Notes: generated by a model from the sequence alone, not told the origin. Numbered from the stretch's first letter, positions 1-5,742 are shown. The stretch: DNA of 5,742 nucleotides from Candidatus Omnitrophota bacterium (GCA_013202515.1 JABMRN010000267.1:1-5742), one strand, 5' to 3'. Made by a program: numbers and translations.

Positions 1-187
1 CCGTAGGGCCTTTCCATATCCGGAAAAGGCACATGATGCACGCCAGAATAATAATATAGAGCGCTCTACCCAAAAATCCGATATATGGAAGGTCGGGGAA
101 AAAAAGAAAAGGCACCGGGCGCAAAACTACGAGAAGAATTATGCTTAATAGAATAACCGCCCCTATAAGCCATCTTGTAAATTTCAC
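1..187 (-). CDS. mrpF: MrpF/MnhF family cation/proton antiporter subunit, 5' part only, with extra N-terminal helix
   Basis: The first 62 codons of a gene that runs off the left edge. The visible part ends in RIWKGPT (residues 56-62), the signature found after the first helix of MrpF/MnhF/MbhB proteins, and the gene follows mrpE as in standard Mrp operons. MrpF is a small three-helix subunit of the Na+/H+ antiporter membrane complex. The start is GTG at 185-187, with AGGAG six bases upstream overlapping the mrpE stop; the gap to mrpE is 9 bases. Typical MrpF proteins start only a few residues before the helix that precedes the KGPT motif. Here about 40 extra residues come first: a hydrophobic helix at about 6-22, then a proline- and phenylalanine-rich link, before the usual helix at about 41-55. 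The only internal alternative I see, TTG at codon 39, has no Shine-Dalgarno sequence. Family assignment is fairly firm; the rest of the protein is not visible. Confidence 0.82.
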   Translation of the reverse strand, partial: MKFTRWLIGAVILLSIILLVVLRPVPFLFFPDLPYIGFLGRALYIIILACIMCLFRIWKGPT

Positions 188-193
188 TTTTTT

Positions 194-198
194 CTCCT
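194..198 (-). promoter_or_regulatory. Ribosome binding site of mrpF
   Basis: AGGAG lies six bases before the GTG at 185-187 and shares two bases with the TAG stop of mrpE. It decides the start of mrpF in favour of the longer, N-terminally extended form and suggests translational coupling to mrpE. Confidence 0.8.
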
Positions 199-694
199 AG
201 TCAAAAATCTTTTTTAGTATATTCTCAAACCGCTCAACAATAAGTCTTGTATGTTCTTTGACATCCTTTGCCTTCACATCGATCCAATGAATATACAATA
301 TCCCTTTATCCCTATCTATATCCACAGTTAAAGTTCCAGGTGTAAGGGTAATAGAATTCGCTAAAAACGTAAGGGCAGTATCAGATTTAAGCAAAGTCTT
401 TACTTTTACTATACCTGGGTTTATCGGTAAATTCGGATGTATTACGCGGTAGGCAACATCGATATTTGCTTTGAGAACCTGCCACAAGAAAACGGGTAAA
501 TACCATGTTAAGAAATACCAGTAACGCAGCGGGTGTTTTAAAATATGCGGCCTCTGTATAAAAAGATCCCCCGTTAAAAAGGAAACAATACCTGCCACTA
601 AAACCCCTATAATCAAATGCTGCCAGTCCGGTATCCAGCTCAGAAGGCACCATACAAAAAACGCTATAAAAAATAAAACGATTCTACTCTTCAC
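197..694 (-). CDS. mrpE: MrpE/MnhE, Na+/H+ antiporter subunit E
   Basis: A 165-residue MrpE (MnhE/MbhA) subunit, close to the usual family length of about 160. Two hydrophobic N-terminal segments (about 4-20 and 25-42) and a third (about 58-75) anchor it in the membrane. A cytoplasmic domain of beta type follows. Family hallmarks are the stretch AYRVIHPNLPINPGIV (81-96), then LANSITLTPGTLTVDI (111-126) and LYIHWIDV (133-140). MrpE belongs to the MrpE-F-G part of Mrp antiporters and the equivalent MbhA-B-C part of archaeal membrane hydrogenases, which is linked to sodium translocation. The start is GTG at 692-694 with AGGAG (704-708) nine bases upstream; the mrpD stop is 15 bases away. The presence of this gene argues for an Mrp-type complex and against a plain complex I fragment. 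Nothing looks truncated or mutated. Confidence 0.95.
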   Translation of the reverse strand: MKSRIVLFFIAFFVWCLLSWIPDWQHLIIGVLVAGIVSFLTGDLFIQRPHILKHPLRYWYFLTWYLPVFLWQVLKANIDVAYRVIHPNLPINPGIVKVKTLLKSDTALTFLANSITLTPGTLTVDIDRDKGILYIHWIDVKAKDVKEHTRLIVERFENILKKIFD

Positions 695-709
695 CCCGTT
701 AAACTCCTT

Positions 710-2221
710 TTATTGCACAGCGGCCATTGTAACAGCCGCATACTTGGTCCCTTCGAACATCACATCGGCAGCCGGATTTAGAAAAAATCTGCCAAAACCG
801 TAAACAAGCAACATCCCACCTATGATACATATACATGCAAGGGCAATCATCGACAACTTCATAAAAATCGGCACTTCTCTAACTTTATTTAGCTTTTCTT
901 TCAGCTGACCGAAAAATCCATATCTAAGAACTTTGAGATACATAGCTAGAGTTAATACGCTAATAATTACAGCCCATACGGCATATCCAAAACGACCAGC
1001 CTGCACCAACGCTATTATAATAAGCAGCTTGCTCCAAAAACCGCTTAGAGGAGGAATGCCTGCGATAGACATAGATGCTATCATATTAGTTGAACCAGTG
1101 ATCGGCATCTTCTTAAACAGTCCTCCCATTTGTTTTAAATCGCGGGTTCCCGTGGAATATTCCAACGCGCCTGAATTTAAGAATAAAAGGCTTTTAAACA
1201 CAGAATGGTTAAACAAATGAAAGAGTCCCGCCAGAATTCCAAGAGGCGTACCCAAAGCAATGCCCAGAACAATATAGCCTATCTGACTTATGGAAGAATA
1301 AGCTAAGAGTCGCTTAAAATCCCATTGCCCTATGGCTAATATTCCCCCTACAATCATAGACAGTGCTCCTAAGAACAAGAATACTGATGTTGTAACATCG
1401 CTTACTCCGATAACATTATAAAACATCCTACACAATGCGTATATCCCGAGACTCTTTATCAAAACGCCCGACAGCATTGCCGATATAGGAGCCGGCGCTG
1501 ATGGGTGAGCATCCGGAAGCCATGCATGAAAAGGAACCAAGGCCGATTTAAGCCCGAATCCCATAATAAAAAAAACGCTTACCATTAACATAATGTTGCT
1601 TGGTTCTCCTTTTTTTATCAGGACATTTGCCATATCTGCCATGTTGAGGGTGGATGTATAACTATATAAAATTGCGATGGCGAGTAGAATAAAAAGCGAA
1701 CCAACAGAACTCATCACGGCATATTTGAAAGCGGCCTCAAGTTCGTGCTTTTCTGTTCCGAAAGCAACTAACGCGTAACTGGCAACCGCAGCAATCTCAA
1801 GAAATACAAACAAGTTAAAGACGTCACCTGTTACCACAACGCCATTCATGCCTCCCAGCATCAAAAGAAAAAGTGCATAAAACTTCCACTTGGAGGTAAA
1901 GCGTTCCATGTAGTTTATGGAAAATAGCGCTACACAAAATGCTACTAGGTTTATCGTAACAACAAAAAATGCAGTAAGGCCATCCATCACCATAGCAATG
2001 CCTATAGGCGGTTTCCAACCGCCGACAGTATATACGAGTGTACCGTAGAGATTGACAAACCTAACAGATAAAATGGAAATACTCAATAAGCCTAGAGTTG
2101 CCAAAATACCCATGACATCCGGTAACCACTTGAGGCGCTTTCCTACTATCGAGATAATGAATGCTCCCGCAAGCGGAATAATTACAAAAAACGGTATTAT
2201 ATTGGTTGGGTCATGCATCAT
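710..2221 (-). CDS. mrpD: MrpD/MnhD, NuoN/NuoM-like ion channel subunit of Na+/H+ antiporter
   Basis: A 503-residue, roughly 14-helix proton-conducting membrane subunit related to NuoL/M/N, of normal length for MrpD. All residues expected for the proton pathway can be seen: glutamate E142 in helix 5 (FVFLEIAAVASYALV), lysine K225 in helix 7 (GLKSALVPFHAWLPDAHPSA), K256 in the next helix (VLIKSLGIY), H335, H339 and K343 in FHLFNHSVFKSLLFL, and K430 in helix 12 (TLAMYLKVLRYGFFG). The GIPPLSGFWSK stretch (388-398) is typical of MrpD. It should translocate protons, and possibly exchange them for Na+, across the cytoplasmic membrane within the Mrp complex. Two ATG codons stand in tandem at the start; the first (2219-2221) is better placed relative to TGAGGAA (GAGGA at 2231-2235, nine bases away). 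It lies 22 bases after mrpC and 15 before mrpE. This subunit keeps the key residues that the other channel subunit in the operon partly lacks. Confidence 0.95.
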   Translation of the reverse strand: MMHDPTNIIPFFVIIPLAGAFIISIVGKRLKWLPDVMGILATLGLLSISILSVRFVNLYGTLVYTVGGWKPPIGIAMVMDGLTAFFVVTINLVAFCVALFSINYMERFTSKWKFYALFLLMLGGMNGVVVTGDVFNLFVFLEIAAVASYALVAFGTEKHELEAAFKYAVMSSVGSLFILLAIAILYSYTSTLNMADMANVLIKKGEPSNIMLMVSVFFIMGFGLKSALVPFHAWLPDAHPSAPAPISAMLSGVLIKSLGIYALCRMFYNVIGVSDVTTSVFLFLGALSMIVGGILAIGQWDFKRLLAYSSISQIGYIVLGIALGTPLGILAGLFHLFNHSVFKSLLFLNSGALEYSTGTRDLKQMGGLFKKMPITGSTNMIASMSIAGIPPLSGFWSKLLIIIALVQAGRFGYAVWAVIISVLTLAMYLKVLRYGFFGQLKEKLNKVREVPIFMKLSMIALACICIIGGMLLVYGFGRFFLNPAADVMFEGTKYAAVTMAAVQ

Positions 2222-2243
2222 ATTTTAAGTTCCTCACAAATCA

Positions 2244-2582
2244 CTATCCCTTTAACTCCTTTATCTTTGTTATGTCAAAGGTGCCGTATTTTTCATAAAT
2301 TCTCATAGCAATTGCGATGAGAAGCGCTGTTGTAGCCAAACCGATAACAATCGCGGTAAGGACAATGGCCTGCGGCAGGGGATCGACCATATTAAGTATC
2401 TTCTGATCGGGAGCATGTATAGGGGCACGTCCCTCTACGCGATATCCTATTAAAACGAAGAAGAGATTGACGGCATATTCAGCTATTATGACTCCTATTA
2501 TAATCTTAATTATATTTCGCTTTCTTAAGATGCAGTAAAGCCCTAAGCTAAAAAGTATCGTGCATAAAATATATAACGCCAT
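2244..2582 (-). CDS. mrpC: MrpC/MnhC, NuoK-like antiporter subunit
   Basis: A 112-residue, three-helix subunit matching MrpC/MnhC/MbhG and the complex I subunit NuoK in size and layout. Helix 1 covers about 2-18, helix 2 about 24-46, and helix 3 about 69-93. The most diagnostic stretch is VDPLPQAIVLTAIVIGLATTA (split here as VDPLPQAIVL, 66-75, then TAIVIGLATTA, 76-86), shared by MrpC and NuoK families. RKRNIIKIIIG (20-30) is the usual basic turn before helix 2, which carries a membrane glutamate, E35. In the complex this subunit sits between the MbhDE-like and MrpD channel parts. The ATG at 2580-2582 is preceded by AAGGA (2590-2594), seven bases away, which overlaps the mrpB stop; the gap is 11 bases, suggesting coupled translation. 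Length and sequence look intact. Confidence 0.94.
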   Translation of the reverse strand: MALYILCTILFSLGLYCILRKRNIIKIIIGVIIAEYAVNLFFVLIGYRVEGRAPIHAPDQKILNMVDPLPQAIVLTAIVIGLATTALLIAIAMRIYEKYGTFDITKIKELKG

Positions 2583-2593
2583 ATTACATTCCT

Positions 2594-3046
2594 TTATTTC
2601 TTTTTTCCGATTTCAAACGTTAACAGAACAAGGGCGACAAAAATAGTAAAAAGACCGGCACCCACCTTAAAGCTTATAGCAATATTGCAAAGGGGTATTA
2701 TACCGGCTGAGAAAAGCCTAAAAGGCTGGCCCTTTGAAAGGAAGTTAAGGAAAAAATAACCGCCCGTGAATCCCAATAAGGCTATACCCAAAAATAATAT
2801 TGCTCCTGAACTTTCAAAAAAAGACGCTACGTTTTTCGGCAGCTTCTTTAGAGCAGTTTCTTTGCCATAAGCAAGCATAAGATGGATAAAAGAAAGCGCT
2901 ACTATCACACCGCCTGCGAAACCCCCTCCGGGAGAAATATGACCGTGAGAAAGAATATAAATCCCATAAAGAAGTATAAGACCTACGGTGAATCTCGTAA
3001 TTGTCTTTACGATTAAGGACATTCCTTTTTCATGCTTCCTACTCAT
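2594..3046 (-). CDS. mrpB: MrpB/MnhB (MnhB-domain) Na+/H+ antiporter subunit
   Basis: A 150-residue MnhB-domain protein (MrpB; MbhF in archaeal Mbh). The hallmark HGHISPGGGFAGGVIVA (34-50), after the first helix (about 18-33), and the later GIIPLCNIAISFKVGAGLF (115-133) are characteristic of this family. Four helices are expected: about 18-33, 42-60, 80-102 and 126-145. MrpB is a structural membrane subunit of the Mrp complex and packs beside the MrpA C-terminal part, whose counterpart is encoded just upstream here. I chose the ATG at 3044-3046 because GGAG (3053-3056) stands six bases before it and the protein then begins MSRKHEKGMSLI, as homologs do. A longer reading frame to 3109 would add 21 residues that only shadow the previous gene. 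The start overlaps the end of the MbhDE-like gene by 8 bases, so translation is probably coupled. Confidence 0.93.
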   Translation of the reverse strand: MSRKHEKGMSLIVKTITRFTVGLILLYGIYILSHGHISPGGGFAGGVIVALSFIHLMLAYGKETALKKLPKNVASFFESSGAILFLGIALLGFTGGYFFLNFLSKGQPFRLFSAGIIPLCNIAISFKVGAGLFTIFVALVLLTFEIGKKK

Positions 3047-3584
3047 CGTCCTCTCCGATTGTCTTACCCTGTTTTTTTCTGCCGATGCGGCGTACGATCG
3101 CCAATACACCTATGACTGCCGTAAATAGAACAGTTGCCTCACCAAGCGTATCATAAGCCCTATAATCGAGTATTACTGATGCCACTGTGTTTGCGGCCCC
3201 GGTTTGCGACAACCCATCTTTCAGGTATACAGAAGAAATTCTCATGATAGGATATCCGAAACCCGGCAGATCTTTGAAGCACTTCATTCCCACTATTAAG
3301 AATAAAGCGACAAAACAAATTGTAATAATGGTATTAAAAAACCATCTGCCCGAGGCTGAAAATGGAAGATCTTTTTTAAGGGTTGCCCTTACCAATATAA
3401 TGAGCGCTAATATCTCGACAACGAGCTGGGTAATTGCAACATCCGGGGCTTTAAGTATCAAAAACATTATCGAAAGACCAAGCCCCACCGCGCCTACCGC
3501 AACCACAGATGATAAAAGGTCTTTTATCTCTATTGCGATTATCGCACCCAGTATCATGAACCCAAGTAATATATAAAGTTCCAT
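3039..3584 (-). CDS. MbhD/MbhE-like (DUF4040) protein, equivalent to the C-terminal part of MrpA
   Basis: A 181-residue membrane protein carrying in one chain the two modules that end a full-length MrpA and are separate genes (mbhD, mbhE) in archaeal Mbh hydrogenases. Residues 1-70 form the MbhD/DUF4040 module, with helices at about 3-20, 24-44 and 48-66 and the motif LKAPDVAITQLVVE (44-57). A linking helix follows at about 83-100. Residues about 118-166 form the MbhE-like module, with TGAANTVASVILDYRAYD (128-145) and TLGEATVLFTAVIGVLAI (146-163), in which E149 is the typical conserved acid. The tail is basic, then acidic, and cytoplasmic. In Mrp and Mbh complexes this region lies between MrpC and the channel subunits and is thought to take part in Na+ movement. 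The gap to the upstream channel gene is 4 bases. I see no clear Shine-Dalgarno sequence before the ATG at 3582-3584, so expression probably depends on translational coupling. The tail overlaps mrpB by 8 bases. Confidence 0.92.
   Translation of the reverse strand: MELYILLGFMILGAIIAIEIKDLLSSVVAVGAVGLGLSIMFLILKAPDVAITQLVVEILALIILVRATLKKDLPFSASGRWFFNTIITICFVALFLIVGMKCFKDLPGFGYPIMRISSVYLKDGLSQTGAANTVASVILDYRAYDTLGEATVLFTAVIGVLAIVRRIGRKKQGKTIGEDDE
3049..3056 (-). promoter_or_regulatory. Ribosome binding site of mrpB, inside the preceding gene
   Basis: GGAGAGGA lies within the last codons of the MbhDE-like gene; its GGAG is six bases before the ATG at 3044-3046. It decides the mrpB start and rules out the longer reading beginning at 3109. 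Confidence 0.75.
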
Positions 3585-3588
3585 AGTA

Positions 3589-5238
3589 TTATTTCAATAA
3601 AATGTAAAAGAGAACCGCCATACCGAGCATGCACCATGCCAGATACGTCGGCAAAACGCCGTTATGAATATAGCGCAGCATCCTATTAAAGGCAAATGTT
3701 ATTTTCGTGCCTACTTCATAAATATCAAAGAATTTTCTTTCTGCCAATTTATAAAAAAACTTTAAAATGCCTATATTCTGAATGGTATCATAGAATTCTG
3801 TACCGGATATTCTCATCTCGGGAACATCTCTGAGGGTTTCACCTCCGACGAATATCTCGGTCGTCCTTGTTTTGGAAACAGTTCCTAGAAGATATATTGC
3901 CACACCTATTAAAATACCTGCAACTATCAAAATAGTTGCAAGACCAGGATTCCAAACCCCCGTAATGCTAATACTAGAACCTAGACTTGGAACAATAAAC
4001 AAGCCAAGGGGTATACGATAAGCAAAAATACCGAATATGGCGCACAACAGTGCAAGTACCACTGCGGGAATCAGCATTGCGCTCTGACTGCCCAGCGGTT
4101 CGTTCTTAAGTCTAGGCAAATCCCTAGAACGCTGGCCTAAGAATATTGTATGTGTAAGTTTCATAAAACTTGCTAATGTCAACGCACTGCCAAACATTGC
4201 CGCAACCAACCATATAATCCAGAGGCTCCCGCCACTTTTAGCTGTATCTATGATACCCTGATATACCATCCACTTTGACACAAAACCGTTAAAGGGCGGC
4301 ACGCCCGATATCGCAAGTGATGCAATTAAAAAGGTAATAAAGGTAATGGGCATGATTTTAGCTAATCCGCCCAGCTTTTCTAAATTGGTTGTGCCTGTCT
4401 TTTTTTCAACAATACCGCCGCCAAGGAATAAACAGGATTTGTATATCGTATTGTTCAACATATGAAATAAACCGCCTGCAATTCCGATAGGATTGCCCGT
4501 ACCGATACCCAAAACCATATATCCAACCTGACTCACTGCGTGATAACCTAAAAGCCTCTTCATATCATGTTGAACTAATGCCATCATGACTGCGGCTACA
4601 ATCGTAAAACTGCCTAAGGCCATCAGGAATACATTCATGCCTAAATTCATTTTAAAGACATCCATCGATATCCTAACAAGGAAATATATACCGAGAAGCT
4701 TGTCCAGCGATGCCGGCAGAAATGCGGCGACAGGTGTCGGCGCATCTTCAGATGTATCCGGAACCCATGTATGAAACGGCATTGCCCCGGCCTTTGCAAA
4801 GGCACCGGCAGCCAAACAGAGATATGCCATGATAGAGAACCTATTATCAAGGGCGATATCTATTTTAGTCATATCAAATGATCCGCTGATAAGCCATACA
4901 AGCGCAATACCCAAAAGCATAAAGGCATCCGTTCCACCGATAATAATAAATGCCTTCTTGGCAGTATAGGTTGTTCTTTCTTTTTTTCCAAAATTTATAA
5001 GAAGGTAAAGAAGTAACCCCAAAAATCCCCAAAATACTATAAACAATATGAGGTTATTCGAAAAAACAGCGCCAATAGAAGAAATCATGGTAAGGGCTAT
5101 ATATAGGTAATACCTCCATAGCCCCTTGCGGCCCCGCATAAATCCAAAAGAATAAATCACGGTGAGCAGGGTAAATATCCCTACGAATAACGCTATAAAA
5201 CCCGATAGGCCGTCAATTTTAAAAAGCTCAGATCCCAT
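3589..5238 (-). CDS. NuoL/MrpA-N/HyfB-like proton-conducting membrane transporter subunit, N-terminally short
   Basis: A 549-residue channel subunit of the complex I antiporter family, taking the place of the N-terminal part of MrpA. IDGLSGF (8-14) corresponds to the VLDGLSL region after helix 2 of NuoL, so helices 1 and 2 seem to be absent. GAFAKAGAMPFHTWVPDTSED (split as GAFAKAGAMP, 145-154, and FHTWVPDTSED, 155-165) carries the helix-7 lysine K149. Other channel residues are K180, K227 in HDMKRLLGYHAVSQVGYM, H259 and K267 in the broken helix, K322 in GVPPFNGFVSKW, and K360. The helix-5 glutamate is replaced by G71 (IVFWGFLGLLLYLL), and the second helix-8 histidine by N263. After the core, residues about 455-525 form a soluble or amphipathic stretch (FVGGETLRDVPEMR, then FYDTIQ), followed by a last helix at 530-548, as in NuoL- and HyfB-type proteins. 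The ATG at 5236-5238 is well supported by TAAGGAG and overlaps the PhoU stop by one base. Exact subfamily (MrpA, HyfB or NuoL) is uncertain. Confidence 0.9.
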   Translation of the reverse strand: MGSELFKIDGLSGFIALFVGIFTLLTVIYSFGFMRGRKGLWRYYLYIALTMISSIGAVFSNNLILFIVFWGFLGLLLYLLINFGKKERTTYTAKKAFIIIGGTDAFMLLGIALVWLISGSFDMTKIDIALDNRFSIMAYLCLAAGAFAKAGAMPFHTWVPDTSEDAPTPVAAFLPASLDKLLGIYFLVRISMDVFKMNLGMNVFLMALGSFTIVAAVMMALVQHDMKRLLGYHAVSQVGYMVLGIGTGNPIGIAGGLFHMLNNTIYKSCLFLGGGIVEKKTGTTNLEKLGGLAKIMPITFITFLIASLAISGVPPFNGFVSKWMVYQGIIDTAKSGGSLWIIWLVAAMFGSALTLASFMKLTHTIFLGQRSRDLPRLKNEPLGSQSAMLIPAVVLALLCAIFGIFAYRIPLGLFIVPSLGSSISITGVWNPGLATILIVAGILIGVAIYLLGTVSKTRTTEIFVGGETLRDVPEMRISGTEFYDTIQNIGILKFFYKLAERKFFDIYEVGTKITFAFNRMLRYIHNGVLPTYLAWCMLGMAVLFYILLK

Positions 5239-5742
5239 TACTGCTCCTTACAGGTCCTAGCTATGTTCGTGCAATGCCTTGCTATATTTCCAGTAAAATC
5301 GAGCATGTCGAAAAACATATTTGCGGCTCTGGGCTTACATATTCCCTTAGTTAGGCGCTCCATATGTTCAACCCTGTATTTTTCAATCATTTTTTTAATT
5401 TCTTCGCCGTTTTGCTCTACAGTATCCAAGACACCTTTTCCGTCTTCCCTTAAAAATTCTACGGTTAGCTGTACGGACTTGTGCATTTTCTCAAAAACAT
5501 TTTTATACTGCTCTATGCCCGTTTCGCTGAAATATAGTTTTTCTGCGATTTTGATTTCGATGCGCTCCATTAAAGAACGAAGTTCATCGCCCATACGCTC
5601 TAGGTTCTCGGCGGTCTGTCCAATCAAAACCATTTCTTTACGTTTATTCTCATCGAGATTTTTTCCGGACTTAAAAATAGCATTGGTTATATCTGTTTCT
5701 AGATCATCCAGTATGCGTTCCTTGTTAAGAGCACTGTCCAAA
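5238..5742 (-). CDS. PhoU-domain protein, C-terminal part (5' end outside the window)
   Basis: The last 167 complete codons of a gene entering from the right edge. The sequence is mostly charged alpha helix without membrane segments. Residues about 41-68 contain ENLERMGDELRSLMERI, the ERxGD core of a PhoU repeat, and the chain ends with EHMERLTKGICKP (125-137) and a final helix NIARHCTNIARTC (152-164), as at the end of PhoU domains. PhoU proteins are cytoplasmic helical bundles that bind metal clusters; stand-alone forms regulate phosphate uptake, and the same domain forms the tail of NptA-type Na+/phosphate cotransporters. Either is possible, as the N-terminal part is missing. The second repeat lacks the clear acidic ERxGD core. 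The first TTG in view (5739-5741) is probably an internal leucine codon. The stop overlaps the next start (TAATG), so this gene is very likely in the antiporter operon; a regulatory role there is inference. Confidence 0.82.
   Translation of the reverse strand, partial: LDSALNKERILDDLETDITNAIFKSGKNLDENKRKEMVLIGQTAENLERMGDELRSLMERIEIKIAEKLYFSETGIEQYKNVFEKMHKSVQLTVEFLREDGKGVLDTVEQNGEEIKKMIEKYRVEHMERLTKGICKPRAANMFFDMLDFTGNIARHCTNIARTCKEQ
5244..5250 (-). promoter_or_regulatory. Ribosome binding site of the NuoL/MrpA-like gene
   Basis: TAAGGAG lies five bases before the ATG at 5236-5238, inside the last codons of the PhoU-domain gene. It fixes the short N-terminus of the channel subunit, and with the TAATG stop/start overlap it points to translational coupling with the PhoU-domain gene. 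Confidence 0.85.

Noticed and set aside
1..30. Imperfect inverted repeat (GCCTTTCC at 8-15 and GGAAAAGGC at 22-30) considered as a terminator or operator
   Set aside because: It lies inside the mrpF coding sequence over the conserved KGPT motif, has a bulge, and is not followed by a T-run on the coding strand.
2222..2243. The longest intergenic gap (mrpC to mrpD) considered as a promoter or processing site
   Set aside because: It is only 22 bases, contains the mrpD ribosome binding site, and shows no -35/-10 pair or hairpin.
3047..3109. Longer N-terminus for MrpB starting at 3109
   Set aside because: The extra 21 residues only restate the end of the upstream gene in another frame. The ATG at 3044-3046 has a well-spaced GGAG and gives the N-terminus typical of the family.
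3187..3576. Plus-strand open frame of 129 codons opposite the MbhDE-like gene
   Set aside because: It lies wholly antisense to a gene with clear family motifs, shows no recognisable domain, and is best explained as a shadow of the minus-strand coding sequence. The same applies to plus-strand frames at 933-1220 and 4586-4774.
4647..4850. Minus-strand out-of-frame open readings inside the large genes (also 387-653 and 1824-2018)
   Set aside because: They overlap strongly supported reading frames in another phase and resemble no protein family.
710..5238. Respiratory complex I (nuoK-L-M-N) or an energy-converting hydrogenase membrane arm
   Set aside because: MrpE, MrpB with its PGGGF motif, and MrpF are absent from complex I. 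No hydrogenase or ferredoxin subunit is in the window, although a redox module downstream of mrpF cannot be excluded.

Overview
The window is almost entirely one minus-strand operon for a multisubunit Mrp/Mnh-type cation/proton antiporter. It reads from right to left, and both ends are cut by the window. In transcription order it holds: the 3' end of a PhoU-domain protein (5238-5742); a NuoL/MrpA-like proton-channel subunit (3589-5238); a small MbhD+MbhE-type protein that matches the C-terminal part of a normal MrpA (3039-3584); MrpB (2594-3046); MrpC (2244-2582); MrpD (710-2221); MrpE (197-694); and the 5' end of MrpF (1-187). MrpG would be expected next, outside the window. All junctions are overlaps or gaps of 4 to 22 bases, and all but one of the fully visible starts has a recognisable Shine-Dalgarno sequence. 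I see no promoter, terminator, RNA gene, repeat array or mobile element, and no non-coding stretch longer than about 22 bases.

The genes should build one membrane complex. MrpD and the NuoL/MrpA-like protein each carry an ion-translocation channel of the complex I antiporter type. MrpC is the NuoK-like subunit. The MbhDE-like protein and MrpB, E and F form the part of Mrp and Mbh complexes linked to sodium transport. The expected role is exchange of Na+ for H+ across the cytoplasmic membrane, for sodium export and pH control. If a redox module lies downstream, the complex could instead take part in ion pumping. No hydrogenase, ferredoxin or NADH module is visible here.

Several points differ from the textbook operon. 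MrpA is split into two genes. The NuoL-like half appears to lack the first two transmembrane helices and has glycine in place of the conserved helix-5 glutamate. MrpF begins with an extra hydrophobic segment. A PhoU-domain gene is coupled to the antiporter genes by a TAATG stop/start overlap.

The organism is most likely a bacterium: Shine-Dalgarno sequences are clear, GTG starts are used, and base composition is moderately AT-rich. The gene set with a split MrpA suggests an anaerobe or candidate-phylum lineage such as Omnitrophota or a deltaproteobacterium-like group. That placement is a low-confidence impression, because no phylogenetic marker is present.
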